Positions 20,110-30,167 of a stretch of DNA of 64,000 nt are shown here, piece after piece. Location of the stretch: the NCBI GenBank assembly GCA_016715405.1, contig JADKAE010000010.1, positions 65,001 to 129,000 on the forward strand, written 5' to 3'. The DNA comes from Saprospiraceae bacterium. GTDB lineage: Bacteria > Bacteroidota > Bacteroidia > Chitinophagales > Saprospiraceae. The translations under genes and the position numbers were made by a program. How positions within the stretch are numbered: position 1 is the first letter of the stretch; each line of letters begins with the position of its first letter. The notes under the pieces were generated by a model. That model searched no databases, was not told where the DNA came from, and saw only the letters and a program-made list of their open reading frames with translations.

Positions 20110-20462
20110 ATTTTCGGTCCAAAAATCAAAATTCCCAGCACGGCGGCGCCGAGAGCAGTGAGCAGTACGGCGGCGGCGGCGGCATCTTTAGCCTTGCCGG
20201 CCAATGGATGGGGGTGGGGCGATGTCAGGTCAACCAGGTATTCCAGGGCTGTATTAAACGCTTCGGCGGCAAAAACAAGGGCGATAGCCAAGCTTATCAG
20301 GCACCATTCTATCGTAGACAGGTTGACATACAACCCGGCTGCGATCACTAAACCGGCTGCCAGGGTGTGGAAACGCGCATTGGGTTGTGTGCGCAGCATA
20401 TCTGCGAGGCCTTTAAAGGCGAATCCAAAGCTTTTCCAGCGTCGTTTTAGCCGGTGCATCAT
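20106..20462 (-). CDS. dgkA: Diacylglycerol/undecaprenol kinase family protein
   Basis: 118 aa, the usual length of this small trimeric membrane kinase. It has three hydrophobic helices, and the active-site signature is complete: EAFNTALEYLVDL followed by HPLAGKAKDAAAAAVLL. It phosphorylates a membrane lipid alcohol. In most Bacteroidota and Gram-positive bacteria the substrate is probably undecaprenol, which would recycle the cell-wall lipid carrier, but diacylglycerol cannot be excluded. It ends inside heptamer array G and is divergent from the PorE-like gene. Confidence 0.9.
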   Translation of the reverse strand: MMHRLKRRWKSFGFAFKGLADMLRTQPNARFHTLAAGLVIAAGLYVNLSTIEWCLISLAIALVFAAEAFNTALEYLVDLTSPHPHPLAGKAKDAAAAAVLLTALGAAVLGILIFGPKI

Positions 20463-20643
20463 AAATACAACGATGTCAATGACATGAATAGTGGCAAGGT
20501 AGCCATTTTAGCAAAAAAACGCGTGTTTTTGGGGCATTTAAAAATGTAAAAAAACCACAAATGCTGTGGTAGAATCAAAAAAAGCCGATAGTTTTGGCCA
20601 CTGGAGAATCCAGTTCTCCTATGGCATCTACCCTCCAAAAACG

Positions 20644-22636
20644 ATGGCCATGTCAAAAAAAATTGTGTTACTGTTCATTTATTCATGTGTTTTTTGGTTG
20701 AGCGCCCAAGCACAGCCAGGTAATACCGTGCTCACACCTCAGGCTGCGCAATACTATCGGGAGGCAGAAGAGGCTCTATTGCGCCGCGACTACAAACAGG
20801 CGGTCAAGGGATTTGAAAAAGCGCTCAAAATACAGCCCGGGCTTTCTGCAGCCAACAAAGGCCTGGCAGCTTGTTATGAGTTGCTCAAAGACTACGCCAA
20901 AGCCGTAACTTATTACGAAAAAGTCATCGCTTCCGACTCAATGTATTCGCGGGCTATTTTCTACCAGCTTGCCGAGGCGCATTATAAAATAGGCCAATAC
21001 GATAAAGCATTGCAGTATTTTCGTACCTATGAACGATTATTGAAGCAGCCTGCGGAGTCATTTGGACTACATGGCGAGCGCGAGATAAAAACGGAGCTCA
21101 AATACGCCGAAAAACTGCCCATCAACATTAAAGCCAGCGAGGTATCCCTCGATTCGATCAAGTTTGTCAACGTGACCGACGTGATCAACCTGGGTTCAGC
21201 CATCAATACCCAGGCCGACGAATACTTCCCTTTTTTGTCGAATGACCAGCAACTCATTTATTACACCCATCGCAAAGGAGACAAAGACGAAGACCTCTAC
21301 TATAGCCGGATAACAGAAGGCCGGTGGCGCAGGGGAGAGCCGGTAAAAGATTTTAATACCGGCGAAAACGAGGGTATGAGTACCATGGTACGCGACGGTC
21401 GGCGCATGTATTTTACCGCATGTGCCCGACAGGGCGTGCTGGGCACATGCGATATCTGGGTAGCGGAGATCGACACCCAGCAAGTAATACAAACCTTCGA
21501 GTCGGCCACAGGAATGGTTAATTCCGATTATTGGGAATCGCAGGCTTCGATCAACTGCGATGGCAGCGTGTTATTTTTCGCCAGCAATCGCAAAGGGGGC
21601 ATAGGTGGCGCTGATCTCTGGTATTGCCTGCGTGGCAGCGACGGTCGCTGGGGCGCGCCGATCAACCTGGGCCCCAAGATCAACACCCCCGAAGACGAAG
21701 AAGCGCCTTTCATCACCAACGACGGCAAAACCCTTTATTTCTCTTCTACCGGCCACCTGGGCCTGGGCGAGCAGGATATCTTCATGAGCTGGTACGACGA
21801 CCGCGCCAAAGAATGGGCTACCCCCATCAACCTGGGGCCGCCGGTAAATACACCCTACCGCGAGTTGGGCTTCTTTTTATCAGCCGACGGCGTTACCGGT
21901 TATGTGGCCTCCGACCGCCCTAATGGCCAAGGCGGTATGGATATCTATCGCTTTCGCTTGTCGGATAAATTATTTGGCGATCCCATCACCTTTGTAGAAG
22001 GCTACCTGCGCGACTCCATTTTGATGACTCCTGTAGAAGCCAAAGTAGAAATTGCGGGCAGGGGCGCCATACAAACAGGCCCAGACGGTCGCTTTTTTAT
22101 ATGCGTGGGCGCCGATGAAACCCCTTAATTTGGGCATACAAAAGCGCGGCTACAAGCCTTACCACAATGATTTCATCATCCCCGAATGGAATAACCGCAC
22201 CTACTACACCCTCGAATTATTATTACAACCCACCATCTCTTTTATTGCCAATATACCGCCGGCTATCAAAACTGACAGCACCCAGAATATAGCCGAAAAG
22301 GCAAAATCTAACCGCTCCTTTACCCATACCGTATTTTTTGAGTTTGACAAACACAGTATGGAAGCCTCCGAATTAAGCCGCCTGGACGAATTCGCCAAAT
22401 TGATGAAAAGCAAAAAAATTCAGCGGGTAGAGATCATCGGATTTTCGGATGATATCGGCGCCGAGGCATACAACTTGCGCCTTTCGGAAGAACGAGCCAA
22501 AGGCATCGCCCTGTTTTTAGTGCAAAACAATATCGTCGTCGACCAGATCTATATGGAAGGTAAGGGTGAATTGGAGGGAGAACAAAACAAAGAACTCAAT
22601 CGCAAGGTAGAAGTGCGGGTAATGACCATCGAATAG
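20644..22636 (+). CDS. PorE-like protein: TPR, PD40 propeller and OmpA domain (one frameshift)
   Basis: About 663 aa when joined. Order: signal peptide, tetratricopeptide repeats (residues 30-150), PD40-type beta-propeller blades (ADEYFPFLSNDQQLIYYTHR, NTPEDEEAPFITNDGKTLYF), a small carboxypeptidase-regulatory-like domain, and a C-terminal OmpA domain (FFEFDKHSMEASELSRLDEF). This is the architecture of PorE, which ties the T9SS to peptidoglycan. The frame breaks at the C-run 22121-22124; removing one C restores GADETLNLGIQKRGY. The leader holds a -7-like TAGTTTTG at 20589-20596 and small inverted repeats. A paralogue lies at 55868-57830. Confidence 0.83.
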
Positions 22637-22719
22637 CGTAAAGAGGTAACATAAACTTAACATACAAGGTATAGGGTAAAATGTACCTTTACAGGTGCAA
22701 ATCAATCTTGCAGTTTGAC

Positions 22720-23364
22720 ATGAATCTCAACCAATTACTTACCTTTTTTGCGCCTAAAAATGCAAACTTCCAGGCTTTGTTTTCGAAAAGCTCCGCTAAC
22801 CTGGTAGAAGCGGCCAAGACCCTTCGGGAACTATTTCATACCGATGTGGCATCAGTAAGACATGACCTTATCAATAAGATAGAAGCCTTGGAACACAAAG
22901 GTGATAACATCACCCACGAAATTTTCAAGGAGTTAAGCTCCAATTTTATCACGCCCTTCGACCGCGAAGATATTCACTATCTCGCTTCTTCCCTGGATGA
23001 TGTGGTGGACTATATTCATACTTCTGCACAGCGTTTGGAGCTCATGAAGATTACAACTATCAGTGCCCCTATGAAAGAGCTGGCGGATATTCTCGTTGCT
23101 TCCGCATTTGAAATAGACAAAGCGATGGGGTTGCTGAAAAATGTACACTCTGACGGCGTTAAACAAATATTGGTAAACATCCAGAGCCTTGAAAATCAGG
23201 CCGACGCTGTTTTTGACCACGCCATTGCCGAGCTGTATGCCAATGAGACCGACGCGATCGTGCTGATGAAATACCAGCAAGTGATCGATCACCTTGAAAC
23301 TGCCACCGATAAATGCGAAGACGTGGCCAACGTGCTCGAAACGATCATGATCAAAAATTCCTAA
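22720..23364 (+). CDS. DUF47/PhoU-like phosphate transport accessory protein
   Basis: 214 aa from ATG 22720; an upstream ATG at 22681 would add 13 poorly fitting residues. All-helical PhoU-like fold with the DUF47 landmarks EHKGDNITHEIFKEL and TPFDREDIHYLASSLDDVVDYI, and the matching second-half IQSLENQADAVFDHAIAELY. Acidic clusters probably bind metal ions. It lies 31 bases before a Pit phosphate permease, the standard pairing, and probably controls that permease. Confidence 0.92.
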   Translation: MNLNQLLTFFAPKNANFQALFSKSSANLVEAAKTLRELFHTDVASVRHDLINKIEALEHKGDNITHEIFKELSSNFITPFDREDIHYLASSLDDVVDYIHTSAQRLELMKITTISAPMKELADILVASAFEIDKAMGLLKNVHSDGVKQILVNIQSLENQADAVFDHAIAELYANETDAIVLMKYQQVIDHLETATDKCEDVANVLETIMIKNS

Positions 23365-23395
23365 TATTTCTATTACTCATCAGGCACTGCTGATC

Positions 23396-24443
23396 ATGGA
23401 ATCTATTTATTTGTTGTTTCTGATTATTGTTCTTGCCTTCATCTTCGATTTTATTAATGGTTTTCACGACGCTGCCAATTCGATTGCAACGGTAGTATCT
23501 ACTCGCGTGCTCACGCCTCTTCAGGCAGTTGCATGGGCTGCTTTCTTTAACGTGGTAGCTTATTTTGTATCTGAATTTGCCGTGGCGGATACCATTGCCC
23601 GCACCGTAGATTCGTCGTCAATTTCACTCGTCGTTATTTGTGCCGGGTTGGTTGCCGCCATTATCTGGAATTTGTTTACCTGGTGGCAGGGCATTCCATC
23701 CAGCTCTTCTCACACTTTGATAGGCGGATTTGCCGGCGCCGCCATCGCCCACGCCGGTTTTGATGTGGTCAACGTTGCAAAGATCACAAAAACCCTTATT
23801 TTTATTTTCCTGGCGCCGATGATAGGCATGATCATTTCGTACATCATCTCTTTGATCTTGTTGCACCTGGGCAAAAACTCCAATCCCCTTTCGCCTCAAC
23901 CAATATTTTAAGCGTTTTCAGTTGGTGTCATCTGCGGCATTTAGTATCGGCCACGGCGGTAATGACGCACAAAAAGTAATGGGGATTATCGCCGCTGCGC
24001 TTATTGTTTATGTCAATCAAAACGGCTTGAATATCGAGGATATCCCCCACTGGATGTACGTCACTACAGAAAACCAAAGAATAGTAGACATTCCTATCTG
24101 GGTCGTGATTGGTTGTTATACGGCCATCGGCCTGGGTACCCTGATGGGCGGTTGGCGCATTGTGAAAACAATGGGCACCAAAATCACCAAAATGACGCCT
24201 TTCGAAGGGGTGGCTGCCGAAACCGCCGGAGCAATTACGCTGTTCGCCACCGAGCACTTTGGCATCCCTGTCAGTACTACGCATACCATCACCGGATCTA
24301 TTATCGGCGTAGGGCTTACCAAACGCATCTCCGCAGTGCGCTGGGGGGTGACTATCAACCTGTTATGGGCCTGGATTCTCACTATTCCAGTTTCTGCCGC
24401 TATGGGCGCAGGGCTTTTCTTTTTACTCGAAATGTTATTCTGA
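23396..24443 (+). CDS. pit: Low-affinity inorganic phosphate transporter, Pit family (one frameshift)
   Basis: About 349 aa when joined. Both PD001131 signatures of the family are present: GFHDAANSIATVVSTR at the N-terminus and GHGGNDAQKVMG in the second half. It carries about ten membrane segments and moves phosphate, probably as a metal-phosphate complex, with protons or Na+. The frame breaks at the four-C run 23885-23888; removing one C restores NPFRLNQYFKRFQLVSSAAF. It forms an operon with the DUF47 gene just upstream. Confidence 0.92.
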
Positions 24444-24483
24444 AAGGTCAAATAGCTCCATCTTTTGTATAATTTGGCAGGCT

Positions 24484-25632
24484 ATGCGTAATTTGCCTCT
24501 TCAAAGCGCGTCTCGCATGAAAGACCTCATCGAACAATACAAGGCTATCGTGATCCCCATCGCAACGCCTTACTGCACCGGCACAGGGTTTCTGCTTGCC
24601 GGACAGGGTCTGATTGTGACCAACGAGCAAATCGTTCGCGACAACCGCGAAGTGGCTATAGAAGGTGAATTTTTCGCGCGCCAGGTGGTACGGGTGCTGT
24701 ATACCGATACCAAATACGACCTGGCCTTCCTCGAAGCGCCTAAAACAGATGCGCTGCCTGCTGTCGAAATAGAAAAAGAAGACCTGGCCCCTGGTGATCT
24801 TGTGGTGGCTATGGGGCACGCCTTCGGTATGAAGTTTGCCGCCGCACAAGGCGCCGTTACCGGCGCCGCCCCCAACGAAGAAGACCTGCTATACCTCCAA
24901 CACGACGCTATTCTGAGTACCGGCAACAGCGGCGGGCCCCTGTTTAATAAAGCAGGGCGTATTGCCGGCGTCAATACGTTTTTGAGTCGCGACGGCGTAA
25001 ATGTGGCTTATGCCCTGCCGGCTAAATACCTGATAGATACGCTTGCCGGGGTTCAACAGTCTAACGGCAAGATGGGCGCCCGTTGTGAATCCTGCCACAA
25101 CATCGTCTTTGAGCATACGATAGACCAACAGCGCTACTGCCCTTTCTGCGGCACCAGGGTATTACTTCCCAACCAGGTCGATGAATACGAACCCATCGGC
25201 ATAGCTTATACGATCGAAGCCATGCTGGCCGAGGCGGGCCACGACGTGCGTTTATCGAGGCGCGGCCCAAGCAATTGGGGCATCAGACAAGGCAGCGCCC
25301 ATATCAATATTTCTTATTACGAAAAAACGGGCCTGATCACAGGTGACGCCTACCTCTGTCAACTGCCTAAAGATCACATCAAGCCTTTGTACGAATTTCT
25401 GCTGCGACAAAACTATGATATCGAAAACCTCAATTTCAGTGTCAAAGGCAACGATATTATCTTGTCGCTGCTCATCTATGACCGTTATTTGAATGTAGAT
25501 AGCGGACTTATGCTGATTAAGCACTTGTTTGAAACCGCAGATCATTACGATAATCTTTTGGTGGAGCGTTTTGGCGCTTTATGGAGAGAAGAAGAAGACT
25601 TTGGCGATAGCAGCGGGATGAAAAACGCCTGA
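24484..25632 (+). CDS. HtrA-like protease domain lacking catalytic His, plus zinc ribbon and YbjN-like domain
   Basis: 382 aa. Residues 20-190 form a trypsin/HtrA-like fold: the Ser region GNSGGPLF (Ser149) and the Asp region TKYDLAFLEAP (Asp79) are kept. The histidine motif TNxHV reads T46-N-E-Q49-I-V, so the catalytic His is replaced by Gln. Residues 201-222 carry a CxxC...CxxC zinc ribbon (C201, C204, C219, C222). Residues 235-375 resemble the YbjN/type III secretion chaperone-like fold (INISYYEKTGLITGDAYL). No signal peptide or PDZ domain is seen, so it is probably cytoplasmic and not an active protease. A binding or sensing role is inferred only. ATG 24517 is an alternative start. Confidence 0.75.
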   Translation: MRNLPLQSASRMKDLIEQYKAIVIPIATPYCTGTGFLLAGQGLIVTNEQIVRDNREVAIEGEFFARQVVRVLYTDTKYDLAFLEAPKTDALPAVEIEKEDLAPGDLVVAMGHAFGMKFAAAQGAVTGAAPNEEDLLYLQHDAILSTGNSGGPLFNKAGRIAGVNTFLSRDGVNVAYALPAKYLIDTLAGVQQSNGKMGARCESCHNIVFEHTIDQQRYCPFCGTRVLLPNQVDEYEPIGIAYTIEAMLAEAGHDVRLSRRGPSNWGIRQGSAHINISYYEKTGLITGDAYLCQLPKDHIKPLYEFLLRQNYDIENLNFSVKGNDIILSLLIYDRYLNVDSGLMLIKHLFETADHYDNLLVERFGALWREEEDFGDSSGMKNA

Positions 25633-25648
25633 CCGGCGGCCAGGCGTT
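25624..25648 (+). other. Hairpin at the stop of the protease-like gene
   Basis: Arms AACGCCTG and CAGGCGTT with a nine-base GC-rich loop; the TGA stop codon sits in the stem and loop. No T-run follows, so terminator activity is doubtful. Confidence 0.4.
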
Positions 25649-25709
25649 CTACAACAGAATCCCATGAAACACTAAAAAAGTATAACGTTAACAGCGATAA
25701 ACATGGCTT

Positions 25710-26306
25710 TTAACGCAACACCATGGTAACGCTTAGTTCTATCCTGCGGTTCTTTACCGGTTCGTTTGACGGAAATACGATTATCGAATTAAACCCATTC
25801 ATATAACGTACCTTGAGCTTACCTATATTGCTCACCTGGTAACCTATACCGCCGATGAGGCCATAGTCGGCGTCGAGAGCTACATAACTTGGAATCACAA
25901 AGCGGCCCCAGACTGTCGGGCGATTGTCGTTGAGCTTGAGCAACAGTCCGCCGTAAATGCCCGTTTCGGCAAACAAACGCCGGGTGGCAAACCAATTCAG
26001 ATATATAGGTACGCCGCCAAAATACTGATTGGCAAACAGTGCGCCCTCTGGCCTTCCCGCCGATACATTGCGACTCACCATCACATCGCCACCCAAAGAG
26101 ACTAACCTGCTTAACTTAAAGCTATGTCCCTTGCACTTGGATGCCACGTATTCGGGTACCCTCACTTTGTGCTTGAGTTGCCATTCTTTATTCAAAAACT
26201 GGATACTCACACTCACACTCTCTCCTTCTTGCGCGTGCGCACGTATTGCGCCCACAAGCAATAGCGCGAGCGGGATAAGTGATCTCCAGTTTATGCGTTT
26301 ATTCAA
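25710..26306 (-). CDS. Small outer-membrane beta-barrel protein
   Basis: 198 aa. A signal peptide (LIPLALLLVGAIRAHAQ) is followed by amphipathic strands with GG turns (FAETGIYGGLLLKLND, YGLIGGIGYQVSNIGKLKVRYMNG) and a terminal strand RRIELSVTMVLR, as in porin-family barrels of Bacteroidota. The function is not recognisable. The frame opens with TTG (26304-26306), since a TAA lies five codons upstream and no ATG intervenes. A TTG start is plausible because the signal peptide is complete from that point. Confidence 0.7.
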   Translation of the reverse strand: MNKRINWRSLIPLALLLVGAIRAHAQEGESVSVSIQFLNKEWQLKHKVRVPEYVASKCKGHSFKLSRLVSLGGDVMVSRNVSAGRPEGALFANQYFGGVPIYLNWFATRRLFAETGIYGGLLLKLNDNRPTVWGRFVIPSYVALDADYGLIGGIGYQVSNIGKLKVRYMNGFNSIIVFPSNEPVKNRRIELSVTMVLR

Positions 26307-26431
26307 GCGGTCGTATTTTTAATAACAAAAACAATGCCATAACATATAACGGTTACGCCTTGACTTTTGTTCCGTGGCAACAATCAGAAGCTAAACCGAT
26401 TATGCCGCGAAATTATTATGAATTTTAACAC

Positions 26432-29400
26432 TTAATTCCGCAACACCTTGAATACCTCTTTATTGCCGTCGCCCAAATCAATTTGCAGGAAATAAACTCC
26501 CCCAGGCAATCCAGGCCGGTTGAACTGGGCAAGTGGGCTGGCATCTACTGTTGTGCTGCCCTGATAAACCAGTTGTCCTTTGCTGTTGTAAAGTACATAG
26601 GGCAAATCGCGGCTTACCACATCGGTCAGGGTAACGGTGATTTCCTCCTGGAAAGGATTAGGGAACACTCTTTGCACTTCCAGCCCCTCCAGGTTGCGCC
26701 TTACGGCAATTATGGGCGAGAAAAAGCTATAATCGTAATTCGTCGACTCGCGTATGTTGATCACCTGAAGTCGGAAAAAGTAAAGGTTGAGCGTACCTAC
26801 GGCGCTATAGTCGTAGATTTGTTCATAGGCAGTGGTACCTCCGGTGGCATTTACGGTGGCAATTACTTCAAAATCGATGCCGTTGGTTGATCGGGCCACT
26901 TCAAATTTCCGGCAATAGTATTCGGGCAATGTGTTCCAATTCAGTCCGATTTGCGTAGCGCCGGTCCATTCGCCCGTAAAGCCTGTCAAAACAGTGGCCA
27001 GTTCGCCGTCGTATTTTGTCAGCGCTACGTCGTCGATGGCTACGCCGGGGAAATTGCCGGTGCCCTCCGAGCGGAATACAAAACGGAAGGCCGCTTCATT
27101 TCCGGCCAGACCGCTTACATTGATTTTATACCGGGTGAAGCCGTTTACGGAACTGGTAAAATAAGAGGATCCACCGGGGAAAGCCAGGCCGCCGGTGTTG
27201 ACGTTGTGGTAATTATACCAGTTGGGGCTGTCATCGGTGCCGAGTACCGCCCAGTTTTTTCCTTTGTCCAGGGAGTATTGTACCAGGAAGCCGTCGTAGC
27301 CGGGGTGTATGTTGTATTTGGCCCAAAAACTGAATTCGTATATGCCGGGATCGGTGAGGTCGTAGTTGGGAGTGTATAGATAGGCCTCCGTATTGGGCGA
27401 GTAGTAGTTGTCGTTGAGGCCCAACACATAAGCATTATCGCCGCTGTGGGTCCCGTTTTTACCGGTTATCGAAGAGTTGCCCCGTTCGAAAGCAGATCCT
27501 TTCGGGCTATACGCGCCAAAGTGGTCGTTAAAGCCTTCCATATCGCCGCCGTAATTGGCCTGTCCAGCCACATAAGGCAATGGCACAGTGGGCAGTACCT
27601 TCACGGCAGAAGTGGTACTCAGGTCGCCGTTTACAGTGAGTTTTACCGAGTAAGCGCCGCTGGAAGCGTATGCATACTCAGGGTTTTCTGCGTTAGAAGT
27701 GGCGCCGTCGCCAAACTCCCAGAAGTAGTTGTCGGCATTGAGCGACGCTTCTCCATAAAACGGGTTAGCACTATCGGTATACTGAATGGGCTCTACTCCA
27801 ATACGAGGAGTAGGGGTCGCAAATACATCAGTAGTATACAATCCGCGGCCGTGGGTAGCTGCCAGCACCACGCCATCGGAGCGGCGCAAGCGCAGCATCC
27901 AGGTACTCACCAGCGGCGTTCCTCTGCCCGGTACCGGCGGTATCCACTCGGTATTGTTGCTGTTGATCAATTCGGTAGTCCATACGCCCGTTTCGGTGGC
28001 TATCATAGCCTGGGTGGCGTCGTTGGGGTAAAAATACCCCAGCGCACCGGCATATCGGGGAGGTTGCCTTCGAGGCTTATCCAGGACTGGCCGGCGTTGT
28101 TGCTTTCATACACGCTGGATACGCCGTAGTTGGATACAGTGACCAGGAGGTGGTTGGGGTTGCCCAATTCGATGTCGATACTGGAAATTACGCCCGATAA
28201 GGTGGGAAGGGCGGCGCCTGTGACCGTAGCACCTTCGCGGGCTTCATCCACACGTACGATGCGCCCGTTGTAATTGCCGAAATATACGCGGTTGGGGTCG
28301 TTGGGGTCTACTGTAACGGCCGATACGTCGTTTGTCACATTCTCGATATCCACTACTTCGCCCGAACGGTCATTCACGCGCCAGCGGTAAAATCGCCGTT
28401 GTCGGTTTCCGTATATAAAATATTAGCTTCCGAATCGTAATCGGAAGGGTTGACAAAGTCGCCTTCTACGCCCACTGCATCGTCAAAATCCAGGCCGCCA
28501 TCGGTAGAGAGGCCCCAGTTGCCGAATTGCGACGAAACGAGTTGTATATGGGGTTCGTTTTCATCGATATGCGCATAAAAGCCGTCGCCGCCCCACACCG
28601 AGCGGGCCGAGGTGACACCGTAGTTATTGAGTTGAAGCGAGTTATTGTCTTGCGTGCCGCCCAAATAATATGTTGAATACGCCTCGGGATGGATAGCGCA
28701 GGCATAAAACTGGGTGACATTGTAGCCAAAATTTTTATCGATGGGCTGGCCGTTAGAACCCGTAGGGCTATAGTATATACCGCCGTCGTTGCCGAAATAC
28801 ACGGTATTCTGAACCAACTCGTCAAACAAAATGAAGTGCTGGTCTACGTGCATACTATTGCCAAAACGCTGCCAGGAAAAACCGCCGTCGGTAGAGCGCA
28901 TAGTGGGTACGCCGCCGGCGATTACGTGGTTGGCATTGAAGGGGTCGACCGCAATGTCGAGGTCGTACCAGGCTTGTCCATTGGTGAATTCATTGCCGTT
29001 ATCCCACCTGGGCTGGCTGCGCTGCACCCAGCTTTGGCCGCCGTTCGGAGTGAAATAGACGGAAGTGGCTTCACCGTTATTGCTTAGTATTGCGTAAATA
29101 AAATTTGGGTTGGAAGGAGAAACCGTAAACTCCGTGCGGTCGCCATCAGTCGCAAACCCACTGCCGGCAGCCGTAATACGCGTCCATTGGTTGTTATTGC
29201 CCGTTTGCGAGCGATATATATTGCTGGTATTAGACGCGTACAGATTACCGTCGGGCATATAGTATAGGTCGTAACAAAAGCCGGTAAGCACCCTTTGCCA
29301 GGTCTCTCCTCCGTTTGTAGTTCTGTAGACGCCTGTGGATGTGCCGGCATAGATGTGGCCGGTTTGCGGATTCACTACGATATCCTGGGTATAGCGGAAA

Positions 29401-30000
29401 TTGCTGGTGAGCGTTGCCTCAATGGGGCTCCAGGTGACGCCGTTATCTGTTGATTTGAATAACCCCATGCCAGCTACAGCGTCGAGGTTGCCGTATGCTT
29501 CTCCAGTGCCCAGATACATGATATCGGGATTATTGGGATCCTGTGCTAAAGCGCCGATGGCCATGTTTTCGAGGTAATCACTAACTTTTTGCCATTGAGC
29601 AGGATCGGCCGTGACGTCGGTTGTTTTCCACAAACCGCCGGCTACGCTTCCTGCCCAGACGGTATGCCGCGAGGGATCTTTTTTGTCAACAAGAATCGTG
29701 CGGGTTCGTCCGCCGATGTTGTTGGGACCGCGTTCGCGCCAACGAACGTCCGCAAGGGGGCCGCGTCCACTGCGGGCAACCAATTCAGCTTGCTTGCGAC
29801 GCGTTTGCTCGAGCGCTACGAGCAGGCGTTCTATCGGCGGATAGCCGAGTGCGGGGTCTTTGATACGCTCGAAATTGTTTTCAAACGCGTCTTTTATGCT
29901 CTGCGCTTTGCGCGAATGGGAAGTCGGGCGCTGGTCGGCAAAAACTAAAAAGATTGTGAAAAGGGTTGTTGTCAGGAGAACGGGGAGCACTCGATTCATG
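26432..30000 (-). CDS. Large secreted sortilin-like beta-propeller protein with PKD and T9SS sorting domain (two frameshifts)
   Basis: About 1190 aa when joined, starting at ATG 30000 (MNRVLPVLLTTTLFTIFLVF, signal peptide). Residues 70-750 form VPS10/sortilin-like BNR propellers with many GLFKSTDNGVTWSP and GVYRTTNGGETWQR blades. Next come a PKD domain (NYFWEFGDGATS), a concanavalin/MAM-like jelly roll (VAIDDVALTKYDG), a fibronectin-like segment, and a type A T9SS domain (VFPNPFQEEITVTL to GGVYFLQIDLGDG). It is probably a surface or secreted glycan- or protein-binding factor. Frame breaks lie at the A-runs 28389-28392 and 28030-28034; adding one base to each restores GDFYRWRVNDRSGEV and WGIFYPNDATQAMIATE. 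Confidence 0.82.
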
Positions 30001-30167
30001 GTCGTCGGAATTAGCGATTGATTTTTTAAATGCGTCACAAAATAGACAATTATAGGTAATTGGGCGACAATGTACACGGCTGGTTTGTCAGCAGTTCGAC
30101 CATAGTTGCTATTTTTACAAATCTATAGGGCTTCTCGTTTGTTTCATTAAAAAATTAATAATCAGGA

